From Kuschelorhynchus macadamiae (Eukaryota > Arthropoda > Insecta > Coleoptera > Curculionidae): 64,000 bases of DNA. A program made the position numbers and the translations under genes. Location: NCBI GenBank assembly GCA_030620095.1, contig JAUTXW010000203.1:542501-606500 (forward strand). Direction: 5' to 3'. Within the stretch, counting starts at the first letter, position 1; each line of letters opens with the position of its first letter. Below are positions 45,886 to 57,890 of this stretch, piece after piece. The notes under the pieces are model-generated. The model worked only from the letters and a program-made list of their open reading frames with translations, searched no databases and was not told where the DNA came from.

Positions 45886-48689
45886 TGGCTCGAACACAAA
45901 ACGTCGGAAGTAAAATTTGAATGCTTCATGTTGTAGAACAAAAAAAAATTAAGCTTTTAAATTTAAACTCTCTCGAAAATCAAAATTTTTTGAAATAATT
46001 CGACGAAATCTATTTAGGCTATTTTCACAAATCACCCTATGTCTCTGAAAAAGTACTTGTAGCCATATTTTGATAGGCAACCCGGAAGAAACGTGTTCCT
46101 CTATTAGTAATTATCTCTAAAAATTACATTTTGAATAAATAACAGATTGATGCAGTAATAATGCAGTCGGCTCTTAGACTATAAGAAACTTTGCTGTGAG
46201 ATCTTATCTATGGTAAGCCTTAAATACTGATATTCATTTGAGTCAGGAACTACTCGAGTACCTTTTTTTGATCAATTGGAGCCGCAAACCGCTTGTGTGT
46301 AATTGGGTCCGAGGTAGATATATTTTTCAGTATACAGGCCGAGATAAATATTTTCAAAAAATCTTTTGCTTCAAATTCTTAACGCAATTTGATACTTTTT
46401 TGCCGCCTCATTATTTTTGTCTTATGTCATTTTTCCATAAAACTAATTTTTAGCGAACTACAGCAAAAAATATTAGAAGAAAATTAAAAAAAATATATTT
46501 TTTTATACACGCGGAATATTCGTAATTCACTTAGACTTTTTAAAGACAAATCCAAATAAGACTTTCTTCTTGTATCTATGCCCTTCCAAATTCTTTTTTG
46601 CTTTTATCTAAAACTTCAACAAGTAGGCACCAGAGGTCGCTCAATTGACCCAAAATTTTGATCTAAAAAAAGTTTCAGAATTAAAAAAAAAAGACTGCAG
46701 ACAGGAACGTAGCTTGATAATTTCAAATTAATATTTCTACAGTTATCGTGTGTCAAAAGACTGAAAAATCCGATTTTTTTTAAATAATCAGTTTAGCATC
46801 GTTTGAGAGCTCCAAGTGTGCTCTAAAGACGTAGTTAATTTCAAAAGTTTTATGCAACCGTTCCCGAGAGATAGAGCGAACGAAATTTTGACACGTCGAG
46901 GAAGTCACCCCCTTACACAAATCCAACCAGAACTAGCTTCGGACGCCAAAGCTTTTTGCCTTTTTTGGCTTCAATTATTAGTAAATCATTACTACATACA
47001 TTACATTTTCTTTAACTCGATGAGTTCACGATGGGGTACATCCGCAGCACAGGCTATAAGCTGTGGGGTTTTGCTGTATAATTCTGGAAGATGCTGATGT
47101 AGTGTTTAATGACGTAGGTCTAAATACCTATACCTACAATTTTTAGGAAGTAATTTGGTAACAAACACACAAGAAAACGAAAAGTTGTCATATTATTAGG
47201 AAGAAATGATAGCGATAAATACCATATTAGGCAACCCCAATAATATAGTATAGCGAAATCGCACCTAGCTCCTTCCAATGAAATTCGCTTTTCGATTCCT
47301 CCAAACAACCTACTTTTACGGCAAAACTGGGAGTCAGTAACATTATTTATCAAGATTCATTTATTCGTATAGGTGAAACATCAGAATCAAGTCTCGCCAA
47401 GCGGTAAACAGTATGTAAATTTAAAAAGTCTTTGGTGTGCAGTTTTTAACTATAGTTTTAAATTTAAAACTATTATGCAGGCAAGAAAAAAAGTATTATT
47501 CTAAAAAAAAAGGTTTTTCAACTAATGCACTTTTTGACTTCTCTTTTTACAATTCAGAGCTTTAATCTATTTCTTCATAAGAAATGAGGAAATATAGCTT
47601 TTGCTTGAAAACACTATTAAATAAAATACGAAGTTTTGGCCTCAGTCAAATCTGTCTATAGTATTAACTAACTGGTGTTGAATACATAAGCCGCTATAAA
47701 TAAACTATAAAATTATAAAACTTCATTTAATTTTAATAACGTTAAACGAATTGACGCCTGAGAAAGATTAAAATTATACCAAAATTTATTTTAAGGCACA
47801 ACATTCAGGCCAAGCCGAGCTAGTTCTGGGCGAAAACAATGCGGAAATGTGTACACCAACACGTGTGCCTTAGTGTGTCGATTTATTTAGACGTACTTCG
47901 TTTAATATTATGAAAAGCAACTGCTTTAAATTTACAGCATCTGCATGAGACCCGAAATTTCGCAATTATTTTGAACTCGAGCGTAACTGCAAGGGATTGA
48001 AGTTTCCGAGCAAATGGACATATATCCCGTTTATATGTATATAAATAGTTAAAACACTCGAAGCTTTAAAAGCTACTGAAATCAAAACGGTATGCAGTTG
48101 TTTGGTTAAACGCCGAAGCGAAAAATGATAAACATAAAAAAAAACCCATCCTCACTCTAGTGATTATTCCGATGAGAAATGCAAATTATCTTACTATAAA
48201 TCAGGGTATTTGCTAAAATGTAGATATATAGTAAATAAATATATTCTTTCATAGAGGGTTGAAAAAATCAACGTGTATGATGACATATTTACAAAATATG
48301 TGCTTGATTCTTTTTCTGGACCAAATTATATACAGCTGGGCCGCTGGATATTTACTCGTGCCGCATTAATGGATAAAAATAATAAAGACGTGCTTTTTAA
48401 ACACTGTATTTCTCTTACCGATTAGTACTCCATGAATCAATAATAAAAGAAAAAGATGAAACATGAAATATTGTCTTCCTAATATGAATACAATATAAGT
48501 TAAAAAATTAAATTACCAAAACTAATTTACTAGACAAAGACATCAACATAGGCACGCTTTTCACGTCAAAGTCTCAAACGTCAAGGATTTGTTTGGAGGC
48601 TATTGTTATTGTCATTTTATAATGGTCGTATTTGTGTTTTTATAAAGTCTTGTGCCGTTTACCCTTCAGATCAGTCCTTTTAGGAAGCT
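45886..48689. other. No recognisable gene
   Basis: AT-rich, with the inverted-repeat partner at 46735-46830 and several frames under 100 codons (46238, 46816, 47120) lacking motifs and overlapping on both strands. Nothing else recognised. Confidence 0.4.
46735..46830 (+). repeat. Inverted repeat partner of 43865-44015
   Basis: ACAGTTATCGTGTGTC (46739) and CTGAAAAATCCGATTTTTTT, inverted relative to the left arm. Confidence 0.65.
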
Positions 48690-48737
48690 ACTCTTAGACC
48701 GCAAGCTTTCACGGCCTGGGTCAATTTAGAATCATAG

Positions 48738-48780
48738 TTTTCACGTTTCACCCTCGATTGCACGAAGCATCTTCAGGGTT
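48738..48780 (-). ncRNA. Hammerhead-like motif, PLE 2 left end
   Basis: Minus strand CTGAAGA (48776-48770), about 20 nt, GAAACGTG (48749-48742). CTGAAGA still fits the CUGANGA core. Stem II is poor (GCTTC/GGGT) and the triplet after GAAAC reads GTG, not GTC, so it is probably inactive. Confidence 0.45.
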
Positions 48781-48794
48781 GTTTACTCCACGAG

Positions 48795-48920
48795 ATCTCA
48801 ACACTAACGCAGATTGAACAATTTGTTTCTTTTTAATGTATCTTTCATGCTCCTTAAGTCTAGTAGATATTGGGGGGTCCTGTATCTCCCACATACACTT
48901 CTCCACAGTTCTCCCACCTA
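48795..48920 (-). pseudogene. Inverted GIY-YIG fragment, PLE 2
   Basis: Minus strand CGEVYVGDTG, then after a one-base shift ISTRLKEHERYIKKKQIVQS. It parallels CGELHVGDTGLPISNRLKQH at 50190-50250 in the main copy, but only the nuclease segment is present before the 3' end follows. About half the length of the domain in the main copy. Confidence 0.75.
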
Positions 48921-48929
48921 CACTTCTCT

Positions 48930-50558
48930 AAAGTCGTCATGGACAGAATGGAATACGTGGAAAAGATAACTAAACTTTTGGACAACAACACCTGTAAGGT
49001 TATGAAGGTAGACCCTACAAGTAGAAGAGAAAAACGCATTATCAATCTGATTAGCGCATCCAGTCGCAGCGGAGAAGAAATCATTAAAACCAAGCAGCTC
49101 CAAGATTCTCAGTTTCTACGATCTTCCCAAGATACACAAAAACAATGTACCATATCGACCGATCGTCAACGCAATAGACTCGCCCACATACAAACTAGGT
49201 AAATATCTTTCAAATTTTCTTAATCCGTATACTGGAATAACAGATTCTTTTATAAAAAACTTTGCACATTTCGTGGACAAACTTAAGGCATTCCAGTTGG
49301 ATCCCGAAGATATTTTGTATAAATGTTCCTGACTCAATTTCCATTATATCAGACATATTGGATCATAATAATCTTGATAAGAAGTTAATAGACCTAATGA
49401 AAGTTTGCTTACATCTACTTATTTCTTTTTTCAAGGAACGTTTTATGAACAAACTTCAGGGGCAGCTATGGGATCTTCTCTATCACCTGTGGTAACGAAT
49501 ATCTTTATGGAAGCCTTTGAGGATATTGCTCTAATTTTCTCTCCACTGAAATCAAAACACTGGTTCAGATATGCAGATGACACTTCTGTTGTTTGATCTC
49601 ATGGATAGGATAATCCCTCATAATTTCTGGACCACCTTAATCAATAACCTCATAATATTAAGTTCACAAAATTAATTGAATTTAATGAAACGATTCCCTT
49701 TCTAGAGGTATCTGTTCAAAGGAAGGAATATGGTACATCAGGACATTCTTTGTATAGAAAACTGACGCATATAAATAGATACTTAAAACAAATTCCCACC
49801 ACAATCCAACAAAAAAGAAAAAGGTTATTAGCTCACTAGTATTTAGAGCCATTTCAATTTCTGATCAATATTCTCTAACATCGGAAACATCGAAACTGAC
49901 CGAAGCTCTGAAAGGGAATGACTACTGCACTGAAATTATTACACGTTCAATTAGAAAATATAGTAATCAAACTCCACGAAAGGAAAATTATAAGGAGCCA
50001 CCGTTAGGAATTGTTCTTCCCTATATACGTGGCACTACAGACAACAGAGGACGATTACTTCGGCGGTCCAACATACGTACAATCTTCAATACACATAAGA
50101 AGATTGGCTAATGCTTGCGATCCACGAAAGATACTTAATACATAAAGATTGTACTTTTTCAAACAGAAGGGATGTATAAAACTTCTTGCTCCTGTGGAGA
50201 ACTGCATGTGGGAGACACAGGACTCCCAATATCAAACAGACTTAAGCAGCATGACCGATGTATTAAAACGAAACAAATTTTTCAATCTGCTGTAGCTGAA
50301 CACCAGCATACCACTGGCCATATTATAAATGTAATTGAAACTCAGGTTTTAGCATCGGTTCCAGGATTTTATAAACGAAAAATTAGAGAATCTATTGAAA
50401 TTTTTGAACATGCAAAAAATTTCAATAGAGATACGGGTTACGTATCACACGTGGAAACCCATCTTAACACAGGATCACGGTTTGGCGAGCAAAAGTCGAG
50501 TATAAAAGCCCACCTGAAACTCTCTGAGCTCATACAGTGTTCAGATTTCGTAGAGTAA
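48930..50558 (+). pseudogene. RT and GIY-YIG polyprotein of PLE 2, broken
   Basis: N-terminal RT text VEKITKLLDNNTCKVMKVDP (48955-49020). After a shift near 49080, YDLPKIHKNNVPYRPIVNAI, KLGKYLSNFLNPYTGITDSF, then FYEQTSGAAMGSSLSPVVTN (49443-49500) and FRYADDTSVV (49565-49595), where YADD is intact. A stop follows at 49596, and more shifts run through 49600-50160. The endonuclease frame (50172-50558) is open: MYKTSCSCGELHVGDTG, RLKQHDRC, then a C-terminal SIEIFEHAKNFNRDTGY tail. It is a different PLE family from PLE 1 and PLE 3 by sequence. Confidence 0.83.
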
Positions 50559-50559
50559 A

Positions 50560-50606
50560 GATACCTGAAGATGCCTCGTGCAATGGACGGCGAAACGTCG
50601 GATAGT
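50560..50606 (+). ncRNA. Hammerhead-like motif, PLE 2 right end
   Basis: CTGAAGA (50565-50571), stem II GCC/GGC enclosing a 13-nt loop, GAAAC (50592-50596) and GTC (50597-50599). The core is conserved, stem III is minimal (AC/GT), stem I weak. Position directly after the endonuclease frame is where PLE hammerheads are expected. Confidence 0.55.
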
Positions 50607-50660
50607 AATCCAATTCGACACAATTCCAAGAATCATGTTTTCTTAAAAGCTACTCTTGTT

Positions 50661-52900
50661 TTTTTATTGCTGGTAAGTACTGTTATTAGTTAACAGTAAT
50701 TTAATGTATAATTATTATTTATATTTATAATCTACGCTCATAATGAATGTAAACTTTATTTTGACAATTTAATCCATGAAAATTTAATTTGATTCATAGG
50801 AATAGGAATGATGATGGGTAAACATCCAACGGATTAACCATATAAAAATTCTTTTAGAAATATGCAACGTAGTGATACTTTAAATTCCCTTATTTGATTT
50901 TTACTAGCGTTTTATTATACAGCGTATTGAGCTTACAATGTCCTATATAATTTTTAATATAGCTTTCATCATTCAGCTCCCTAGTTCTAAAAGCTTCTCT
51001 TTATTTACTCTATAAATTAATATTTATTTTTATTCCTATTTTAACAAGAGCAAGGGTAGGAGGGGTTATTTGTTATAAATAAATACATTTTATAATTTGT
51101 AACAAATATAGAAATATTTGTATATACAAACGAAAAAAATATTTTTTATTTTAATATTTAATAAATTATTTTTAAAATTAAATAAATCATTGTTGCGTTA
51201 TAATTATTTTTTACTTACTTTGACAGCGTAAAAAATACATAAATATAAAATTGGGGGGTTTCAAGAAAAAAAATTATGCTGCAAAAAATTAGTTCCAAAA
51301 TATCTGTATTATTAATTCGATATGTTTTTAATTATTTGCTTAACTTTTGCTTACCCTCTACCTTCTATGTAGTTGCTTATGCATTAAGAATAGCCTAAAC
51401 GAGAAACTTGGCGATTTTGTTTGAAGAGATTTTTTTCATTTTGGACAATTAACCCATACTGTATTGTCATGATTTTATTTTTTTAACCCACGTGTAGGTG
51501 GTAACATATATACATATATACATGAAATGGATTAGTAATGTTAAAATAGCTCTACAATTTTTGTGCATGCGTGTAATCCCTCTTATTATTATATATTTAA
51601 AGCAGAAAGCGATTTTTTTCTCAGGTTTCGCCAGCAGCTTCCACTTGATCAATTTGGATCATTTTTTCTATTGAAGCTAGACCTACAGACATGTTATCTG
51701 ACATGGCCTGACAGAAAGTCATGGCCAATGTGATAGAATACCCCGTACGTGATTTAAAAACTTTCCATTAAGTCTCATCACAAGTACGTTTTCTTTTTTA
51801 TTACTCTCAGAAAAACCCGAATATTCAATTGTGCTTAACAAATCTCATAGGGAAGTCAACAACTGAGATGAACTTGACGTGTCTGCTGCATTTCTTAGCT
51901 CAAGCTCTCGAGGACTCTCGACGAAGTCCGAAGGTATTCTTTGTACTTGGTTTCAATTTCAATCGTTTCTATTAATTTCTGCAAAATAATCGTGTATAGA
52001 GAACATTATCAGAATTAGTTGATTTGATAGTTGTTTCTATTTTATTACTTCTACAATTTTAGTTTTAACGTGTTAGGTTAGTTATTACATGATTATTATT
52101 AGAAGTTGATTTTGTATCTATCTACTTAAAAAAAAGTAATATGTAAATATTCCCACTGTCCAGTATTGGGATATGGGGCCCACTTTTTATTGTATAGTTT
52201 TTAGGTGTAATTTTAAAGTTATAGTTGCCGTCGAATTTCGATGGGTTCCCATTTGTTTTATATTTAAAGCTTTCCTTCTGTATACCTCACTGCTATAATT
52301 AAACGGAATAATAAAGGAAAGTTTGCCGATATACGTCAATAAACAATTAAAGAACAATCCTTATTCCCTATCGCCTGTATGTTTATTAAAATTTTATTGA
52401 CCCGGTCTTTTAATCGATTTTATTGTCTGTAAACAACTTAATTTGCTGATATATACACATGGATTAATAAGAGAAATACAAAGAACAAATAGGATTTTTT
52501 ATTGGTTTAATTAGTGATAGATACGATATTCCCTTGTTTGTTCAACAACAAATTAGTAGCCAAAAGGTATCAAAAAAATAAAGTAGCAAACGTATAGCGC
52601 TTTAAATTTTATTTATATAAATACTCTCAAAAATTAAAACCAAAACCAAACATTCGTCTTTTTCCAGAACTTCCCTCGTACAGATAACACAGTTTTTATA
52701 TGCACAATTGTTTGTTACAAATCCCACAAACTGTAATTTGTTTGAATTTTTTTTTATTTTCATATTAAAAAAATATTTTTTCATAACTTTATTTACATAG
52801 TTTATAGAAAATAAATTATCTCATTTATTACTTTTCCCCATAAAAAGATAGGAAAATGAATTTTACTAAATATTTAAACATTTTAATAGCCCGCTATTTT
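50661..52900. other. No recognisable gene
   Basis: AT-rich intergenic-looking DNA; frames at 51467 and 52602 are below 65 codons and motif-free. Nothing recognised. Confidence 0.4.
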
Positions 52901-53541
52901 GTTTTGCCATATAGGATTTGCACCAAAATTTGACCAGGATGCCCTTGTTACACACTTTTGTGCAAAATTTCTATTTAGATTCTCCCGAACATCAACCAAA
53001 AATAGGGTGGTGTCCCATCATGAAAACCCATATTCTATTCAGGTCTGCTAAGGGAATATCTTCCAATAAAGCAACTCGTCATTTAAAAAACTTATATAAT
53101 GTTCCCCGCTCAATCTAAAAAAAATAATATGCCATTATAAAGAATACAACAAAATAATGTCTTATCTATTTGGTCTCCCAAGATGCCTATCCATAAATTT
53201 ACGGAAAATCTAACTTCGGCCCAATATAATGCCTTCAAAAATAACATGACGATTTATGTCAGCCCAGTAATGATTGTTATGAAAATTTACGATTCCGTCT
53301 CTATTCAATCCAGCTTCGTCAGTTGCCAAAATGTGATGAAGAAAGTTTCTATGGAAAAGAGTAGAAAATCTAAGTAACCATTGACAAAAATGAATTGGAA
53401 GAAAATCAGTTGGCATTAAGCTTGTACTCTTTGTAGGTTATAATTGCATTAATTGCTCGTGCAACGGCTTGTACACTTATCCTCCTTACAGAACCAGAAG
53501 ACTCTGGTTTCGACTTCTTGAGTGCGAATAGTTCTGTTACG

Positions 53542-53549
53542 CCTACAGT
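53542..53549 (+). repeat. 8-bp target duplication of the 53550-54668 element, left
   Basis: CCTACAGT, identical to 54669-54676. Confidence 0.9.
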
Positions 53550-54668
53550 TAGTGATGGGAAATCTGGATATTTTTAAAGATCCGGGTCAACGGATCTGGG
53601 TCAGTTTAAAGACCGGATCAGCGATCCGGATCTCGGATCTCTTTAAATTCTCTTTAATTAAAATAGGAGGGCCATATTCGTTATATTAGGCATTGTGTAG
53701 GTATGTATGCGTAACTTCATCCATCTGAAAACTTTGTAAGCATGCAACATCGGTTTTATAGACAGTACTGTCCGAACATTTTTTTAGTTTTTCGCGACGA
53801 GTAAAATGAGTGGCGACCTCACCAGTCTAGTTTTTGTTTGCAAACTTGTATGCGATTTACAGGGATGCGTTTTAAGTGAAATAATAATTTTTAAAGATTT
53901 ACTTTTAACTTACAAGGCTTAAGAGTCTTGCTATAGTGGTTTTGAAGTTAAAGTTTTTTATGTTTCCATTTTTATCTATTTATTTATCTACTAATTTATT
54001 AATTTATTTCTCAGAAAATCAATTTTACATACATGAACTATTTTTTGACTTGTTTTTTTTATTATGAAATTTAGATTTTTATATTTCTTTTTATTAAGTA
54101 TCATCCTATTATCATCACTAATTATAAGGCCATGTGAACTTCAATATACACATCACACAAAAAAGTAGAGATTTAAATCTATTATCTAATCCACACAACA
54201 TAAATCTAAGTTTTAAAAGACTGGTGTAATATGATGTTTTTACCATGATTTACGAAGTCAACAAGCTAATCAACCCCAAATTAAATTTTTACACGAGATT
54301 TTGGCTATACAGAAATTCATATTTCATGGTAATCAGCCTTCAACAAGCCAATGACCGACCGACCAGCAACCCCATCATCCTGCTCTTCTTATCAATCAGA
54401 CCGGTTCGAAAATCGCGTTATATCGGTCGTCGGCTCCGCGGCTCCGCTGTTCAGCTCCCGAGTCGAGACCTGCAAACAATGATGATGCATTGAACGAACC
54501 GAAGAACTGACTGAACCATAGACAAACGCACCTGGACGCTTCATTTTGCTTTGTCTCAATTTCAAAGATCCGTGATCCGGCTCACAATATTTTCAAGATC
54601 CGGCTCCCGTAGGTCAGTATAAAGATCCGGATTTCAGATCCGGATCAGTCGTGAACGACACATCTGTA
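53550..54668. mobile_element. hAT-like element with GATCCGG repeats, 1.1 kb
   Basis: Termini TAGTGATGGGAAATCTGGAT and, inverted, TACAGATGTGTCGTTCACGA, flanked by perfect 8-bp duplications CCTACAGT. Both subterminal regions (53570-53640 and 54565-54645) carry clusters of GATCCGG/GATCCGGATC, likely binding sites for the transposase. The interior contains a small direct repeat CGACCGACCGAC (54355) and an 82-codon frame at 54245-54493 without motif. No transposase; non-autonomous. It sits inside the mariner-type pseudogene. Confidence 0.85.
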
Positions 54669-54676
54669 CCTACAGT
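54669..54676 (+). repeat. 8-bp target duplication of the 53550-54668 element, right
   Basis: CCTACAGT; see 53542-53549. Confidence 0.9.
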
Positions 54677-54904
54677 CGTTTCTCCTTGGCTTAAATAATC
54701 CGGTATCCCTAAGGCATTGATGCATCCTATGAAAAAATTTTCGAGTTTGGGTAACTGTTCGTAGACATTGGTCACCGTATATCCTGTGTCAAATTTAATC
54801 AAATTATCTCTAGAAATGTTCAAAGTGTGTAAGAAATATATATTAATAAAAAAACTTAGACACCCTGTATCTTGAAAACGAATCATTTCCGGATCTATAT
54901 TCAT

Positions 54905-55840
54905 GGAACTTTATTTTTTTTATAGTACTATATTATGTCCCTGAAATTTCGGACACTTATTTGGGAAGACCTTGTATACAAGGCAAATCGGAAGTTTTGA
55001 TGAGGTCTGCCAATGTTAATAAATTTCTTCAAAATTTTTTAACACACTGTAGAGATCACTAATTAAAACAATATCACATTCGAGTTGCTACACACTTTGT
55101 GGACTTTTCAATGTCACACGGTATACTAACATTCTGCTATTAGGTACTGGCATAGAAGCCCCTCATGCTTATTAATAGCGTGTGGCGTGTATATTTATAA
55201 ATGTTGTCAGAAATGTCGTTAAACTGCAATTAATGCTTTAAGGTTATACATCTCATATACTTATATTTTTCATCAACGTTATTTCTTCATCAAAACTCTA
55301 AGATCACAAATGGTCCATTATAGATATGTTTAATATTCATGACTTCTAGAATTCAAATTTTCAGATTAACCCTTATAAATATTTTGTTTATTTAGTTTTG
55401 GAACTCCGTTACCGTCCTGTTCCTGTCCATTCGGCTATTTGTTTGGTTTGGTCTCTCTTTTTAGTTTCTGCAAGGTTTTCTGTACTTATATATCACCTTC
55501 TGTTTCAGTTCCTCATTGTCTACCTCTTTTGTCTTCAACAGAAACTCTGTGTTGGGAGACATTTGCCAGTGATGTCTCTACGTGCAATCTCTTTCTCAGC
55601 TATTGTTGCGGATGCCAGATCCTTTGTAAAGGGCGTACGAAAAAAGGGAGAAATGCTGTCGCCACCTGATTCTATAATTTGCCCTTTCCTATTTTATAGG
55701 CAGCGTCAATTTTCTCCACACCCTCTACTACAATCCTACGGATTTAAAGCATGTCGTCATTACTGTTACATGAAACCCCTTATATATATTTTCGAAAATC
55801 AATATATCTTTTCACCATAAACGATATAAAATCCTAACAA
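54905..55840. other. No confident gene; 140-codon frame at 55398-55820
   Basis: The region 55398-55760 is GC-richer and open in two plus frames (140 and 76 codons), with overlapping minus frames also fairly open. The translations show no recognised domain. The 76-codon one is Cys-rich near SYCCGCQILCKGRTKKGRN, which may be chance. It could be an exon or an old repeat. Confidence 0.35.
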
Positions 55841-55966
55841 TGGAACCTGTGGTGAAAGATATATCAAAATACAAGAGTTCTAACCACACTACACCACAAC
55901 TTGTTATGGTGATGATATAAACTAAAGTAACTTATCCTAACCGAGACTATTTATAGGTAAATGTGG

Positions 55967-56629
55967 TCACACTTGGTTGCACCCGACTGCACCGTTGTTA
56001 AGTAAACAATAGACGGGAGTATAGGGAATAGGCCCTCTGTCTTTATTTAGTGCTTTCTTATCACATTTAACTATTTTTATACTCTCAAAGGCATCCAATA
56101 ATCTATTATTAGATACATTTTTAATCAACTTAAGATTATTTATTCCTAGTTGGTGATTGCTTTCGAAAGAATGTTGGACAACGCTTGACTTTTTTGTTCT
56201 TCCATATCTTAAATGTGCCATATGTTTTTTAAAACGAATGTTTATGGAGCGTTTTGTTTGCCCAACAGATTTTAGATCGCAGTCATTACAGCTAATTTTA
56301 TAGATGCCAGCCCTCTCCTTCAAGTCGACGTTGTCTTTAGGGTTTCCAAGGAGATTTTTCAAACGGTTCTCCGTTTTGTAGGCTACTCTGAAACCTACGT
56401 TTTTAAATACTTTTTCTAGACCTCTCGTATATCTGGGATCATATGGGATTACTATGAACTTATTGGGAGCCTCAGGTGCTTGAAGAGTAGTGGCATCTTT
56501 TAACATTTTCTTATGCTTATGTATATTTACTAATTTATGTACAAATTTATTATTATATCCATTACTTTTAGCTATATTTTTAATCCGATTCATTTTGTTT
56601 CCTAGTGTACCCATACCACTAGCTAACAA
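55967..56629 (-). pseudogene. PLE 3 endonuclease part, left inverted arm
   Basis: Open for 220 codons: GNKMNRIKNIAKSNGYNNKF, FIVIPYDPRYTRGLEKVFKN, then GIY-YIG as AGIYKISCNDCDLKSVGQTK, RSINIRFKKHMAHLRYGRTK and a C-terminal KALNKDRGPIPYTP tail. G-I-Y, Cys-x2-Cys, V-G, Arg and His positions are present. It is almost identical to the right arm at 57745-58410. The RT is absent, so this is a 5'-truncated copy. Confidence 0.85.
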
Positions 56630-56635
56630 TAGAGG

Positions 56636-57890
56636 GGACTATAGGGAATAGGCCCTCTGTCTTTGTTTAGTGCTTTCTTACCACATTTAACTATTTCTAT
56701 GCTCTCAAAGGCATTCAATAATCTATTATTAGATACATTTTTAATCAACTTAAGATTATTTATTCCTATTTGGTGATTGTTTTGCAAAGCATGTTGGGCA
56801 ACGCTTGACTTTTCAGTTCTTCCGTATCTTAAATATGCCATGTGTTATTTAAAATGAATGTTTATGGAGCGTTTAGTTTGCCCAACATATTTTAGATATT
56901 TAGTCATTACAGCTAATTTTATAGATGCCACTCCTCTGCTTCAAGTCGACTTTGCCTTTAGGGTTTCCAAGGAGATTTTTCAAACTGTTCTTCGTTTTGT
57001 AGGCTACTCTAAAACCTACATTTTTAAATACTTTTTCTAGATCTCTCGTATATCTGGGATCATATGGGATTACTATGAACTTATTGGGAGCCTCAGGTGC
57101 TTGAAGACTGGCGGCATCTTTTAACGTTTTCTTATGCTTATGTCTATTTACTAATTTGTGTACAAAATTATCATTATATCCATTACTTTTAGCTATATTT
57201 TTAATCCGATTCGTTTCATAGATAAATCATTCTTTACTTAATGGAAAATTGACTAACCTGTGAGTTAAGAAATGAAATGCTGCCATTTTGTGTTGACGAC
57301 AATGAAATGAGTCGAATGTTATGTACCTACCAGTATTAGTAAATTTCCTATAAATATCAAATTCTAATTTATCGTTAATTCTAATAACTAACGTGTCGGG
57401 AAAAGGTAATAGCCCATTGTTCACCTTTTCGTACGTAAAATTAATAGAAGGATATTTATTGTTTATTAGTTATAATATCAAAAAAAGCAAATATATCGCC
57501 TACGTATCTATAACATACCCTTTGGAAATACTTGAGTTCTTTTTTGAATTGGGTTTCTAATCTACCCATAAACAAATTTGCAAGGAACGGATATAAGCAA
57601 TTGCTCATGGCAGTTCCCTCAAGTTGTTTATAATATTTATTTTTGAACTGAAAAAAAATTTAATTCATACATAATTTTGTGAGAAGCAAATATTCATCAA
57701 TAATTTCTTTCTTGAAATTATTGATTTCAAGTAGTTCCTTTAGGTACTCTAAAGCTAGTGGTATGGGTACACTAGGAAACAAAATGAATCGGATTAAAAA
57801 TCTAGCTAAAAGTAATAGATATAATAATAAATTTGTACATAAATTAGTAAATATACATAAACATAAGAAAATGTTAAAAGATGCCACTAC
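56636..57890 (-). pseudogene. PLE 3 central copy: RT remnant and endonuclease
   Basis: RT text from the right: PLALEYLKELLEINNFKKEI, stop near 57657, YKQLEGTAMSNCLYPFLANL (GTAMG-type block), RYVGDIFAFF (YVDD box with Asp to Gly), then FPDTLVIRINDKLEFDIYRK with RKFTNTGRYITFDSFHCRQH. The endonuclease segment (57215-56636) parallels the arms but has stops and lost the GIY block region near 56930; its end is AYLRYGRTEKSSVAQHALQN. It is more diverged than the arms are from each other, so the arms are younger or homogenised. Confidence 0.8.

Larger units (their letters stand above)
48690..50660 (+). mobile_element. Penelope-like element 2 with inverted extra 3' end
   Basis: The main body on the plus strand (48930-50660) carries RT, GIY-YIG and a 3' end with a hammerhead-like motif. 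Immediately upstream, inverted, is a 5'-truncated second copy: GIY-YIG fragment (48920-48795) and its own 3' end with a hammerhead-like motif (48780-48738), ending AAGAGTAGCTTCC (inverted), which matches AAAGCTACTCTTG at 50648. The two copies face away from each other, a known PLE arrangement. Both are mutated. Confidence 0.8.
52910..54904 (-). pseudogene. Mariner-type transposase pseudogene split by a hAT-like element
   Basis: Read from the right. 54904-54669 gives VTNVYEQLPKLENFFIGCIN and DYLSQGETTVG (N-terminal region). A hAT-like insertion follows. 53541 then resumes with KKSKPESSGSVRRISVQAVA (HTH region), and 53416-53210 gives HHILATDEAGLNRDGIVNFH (first Asp/Glu block) and NHYWADINRHVIF. 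53030-52960 gives SWWDTTLFLVDVRENLNRNF, a mutated second Asp block (WDTT for QDGA). The C-terminal block is not visible. An ACACCCTGTA-type terminus lies inverted at 54860. Many frame breaks; dead. Confidence 0.78.

Noticed and set aside
55398..55820. 140-codon ORF as a host gene
   Set aside because: Open in several overlapping frames on both strands and without any recognisable domain; may be an artefact of local composition.
57679..57744. Start of the 243-codon ORF at 57679 as a natural protein start
   Set aside because: The first codons are antisense to the RT of the central PLE copy; the frame is a junction product.
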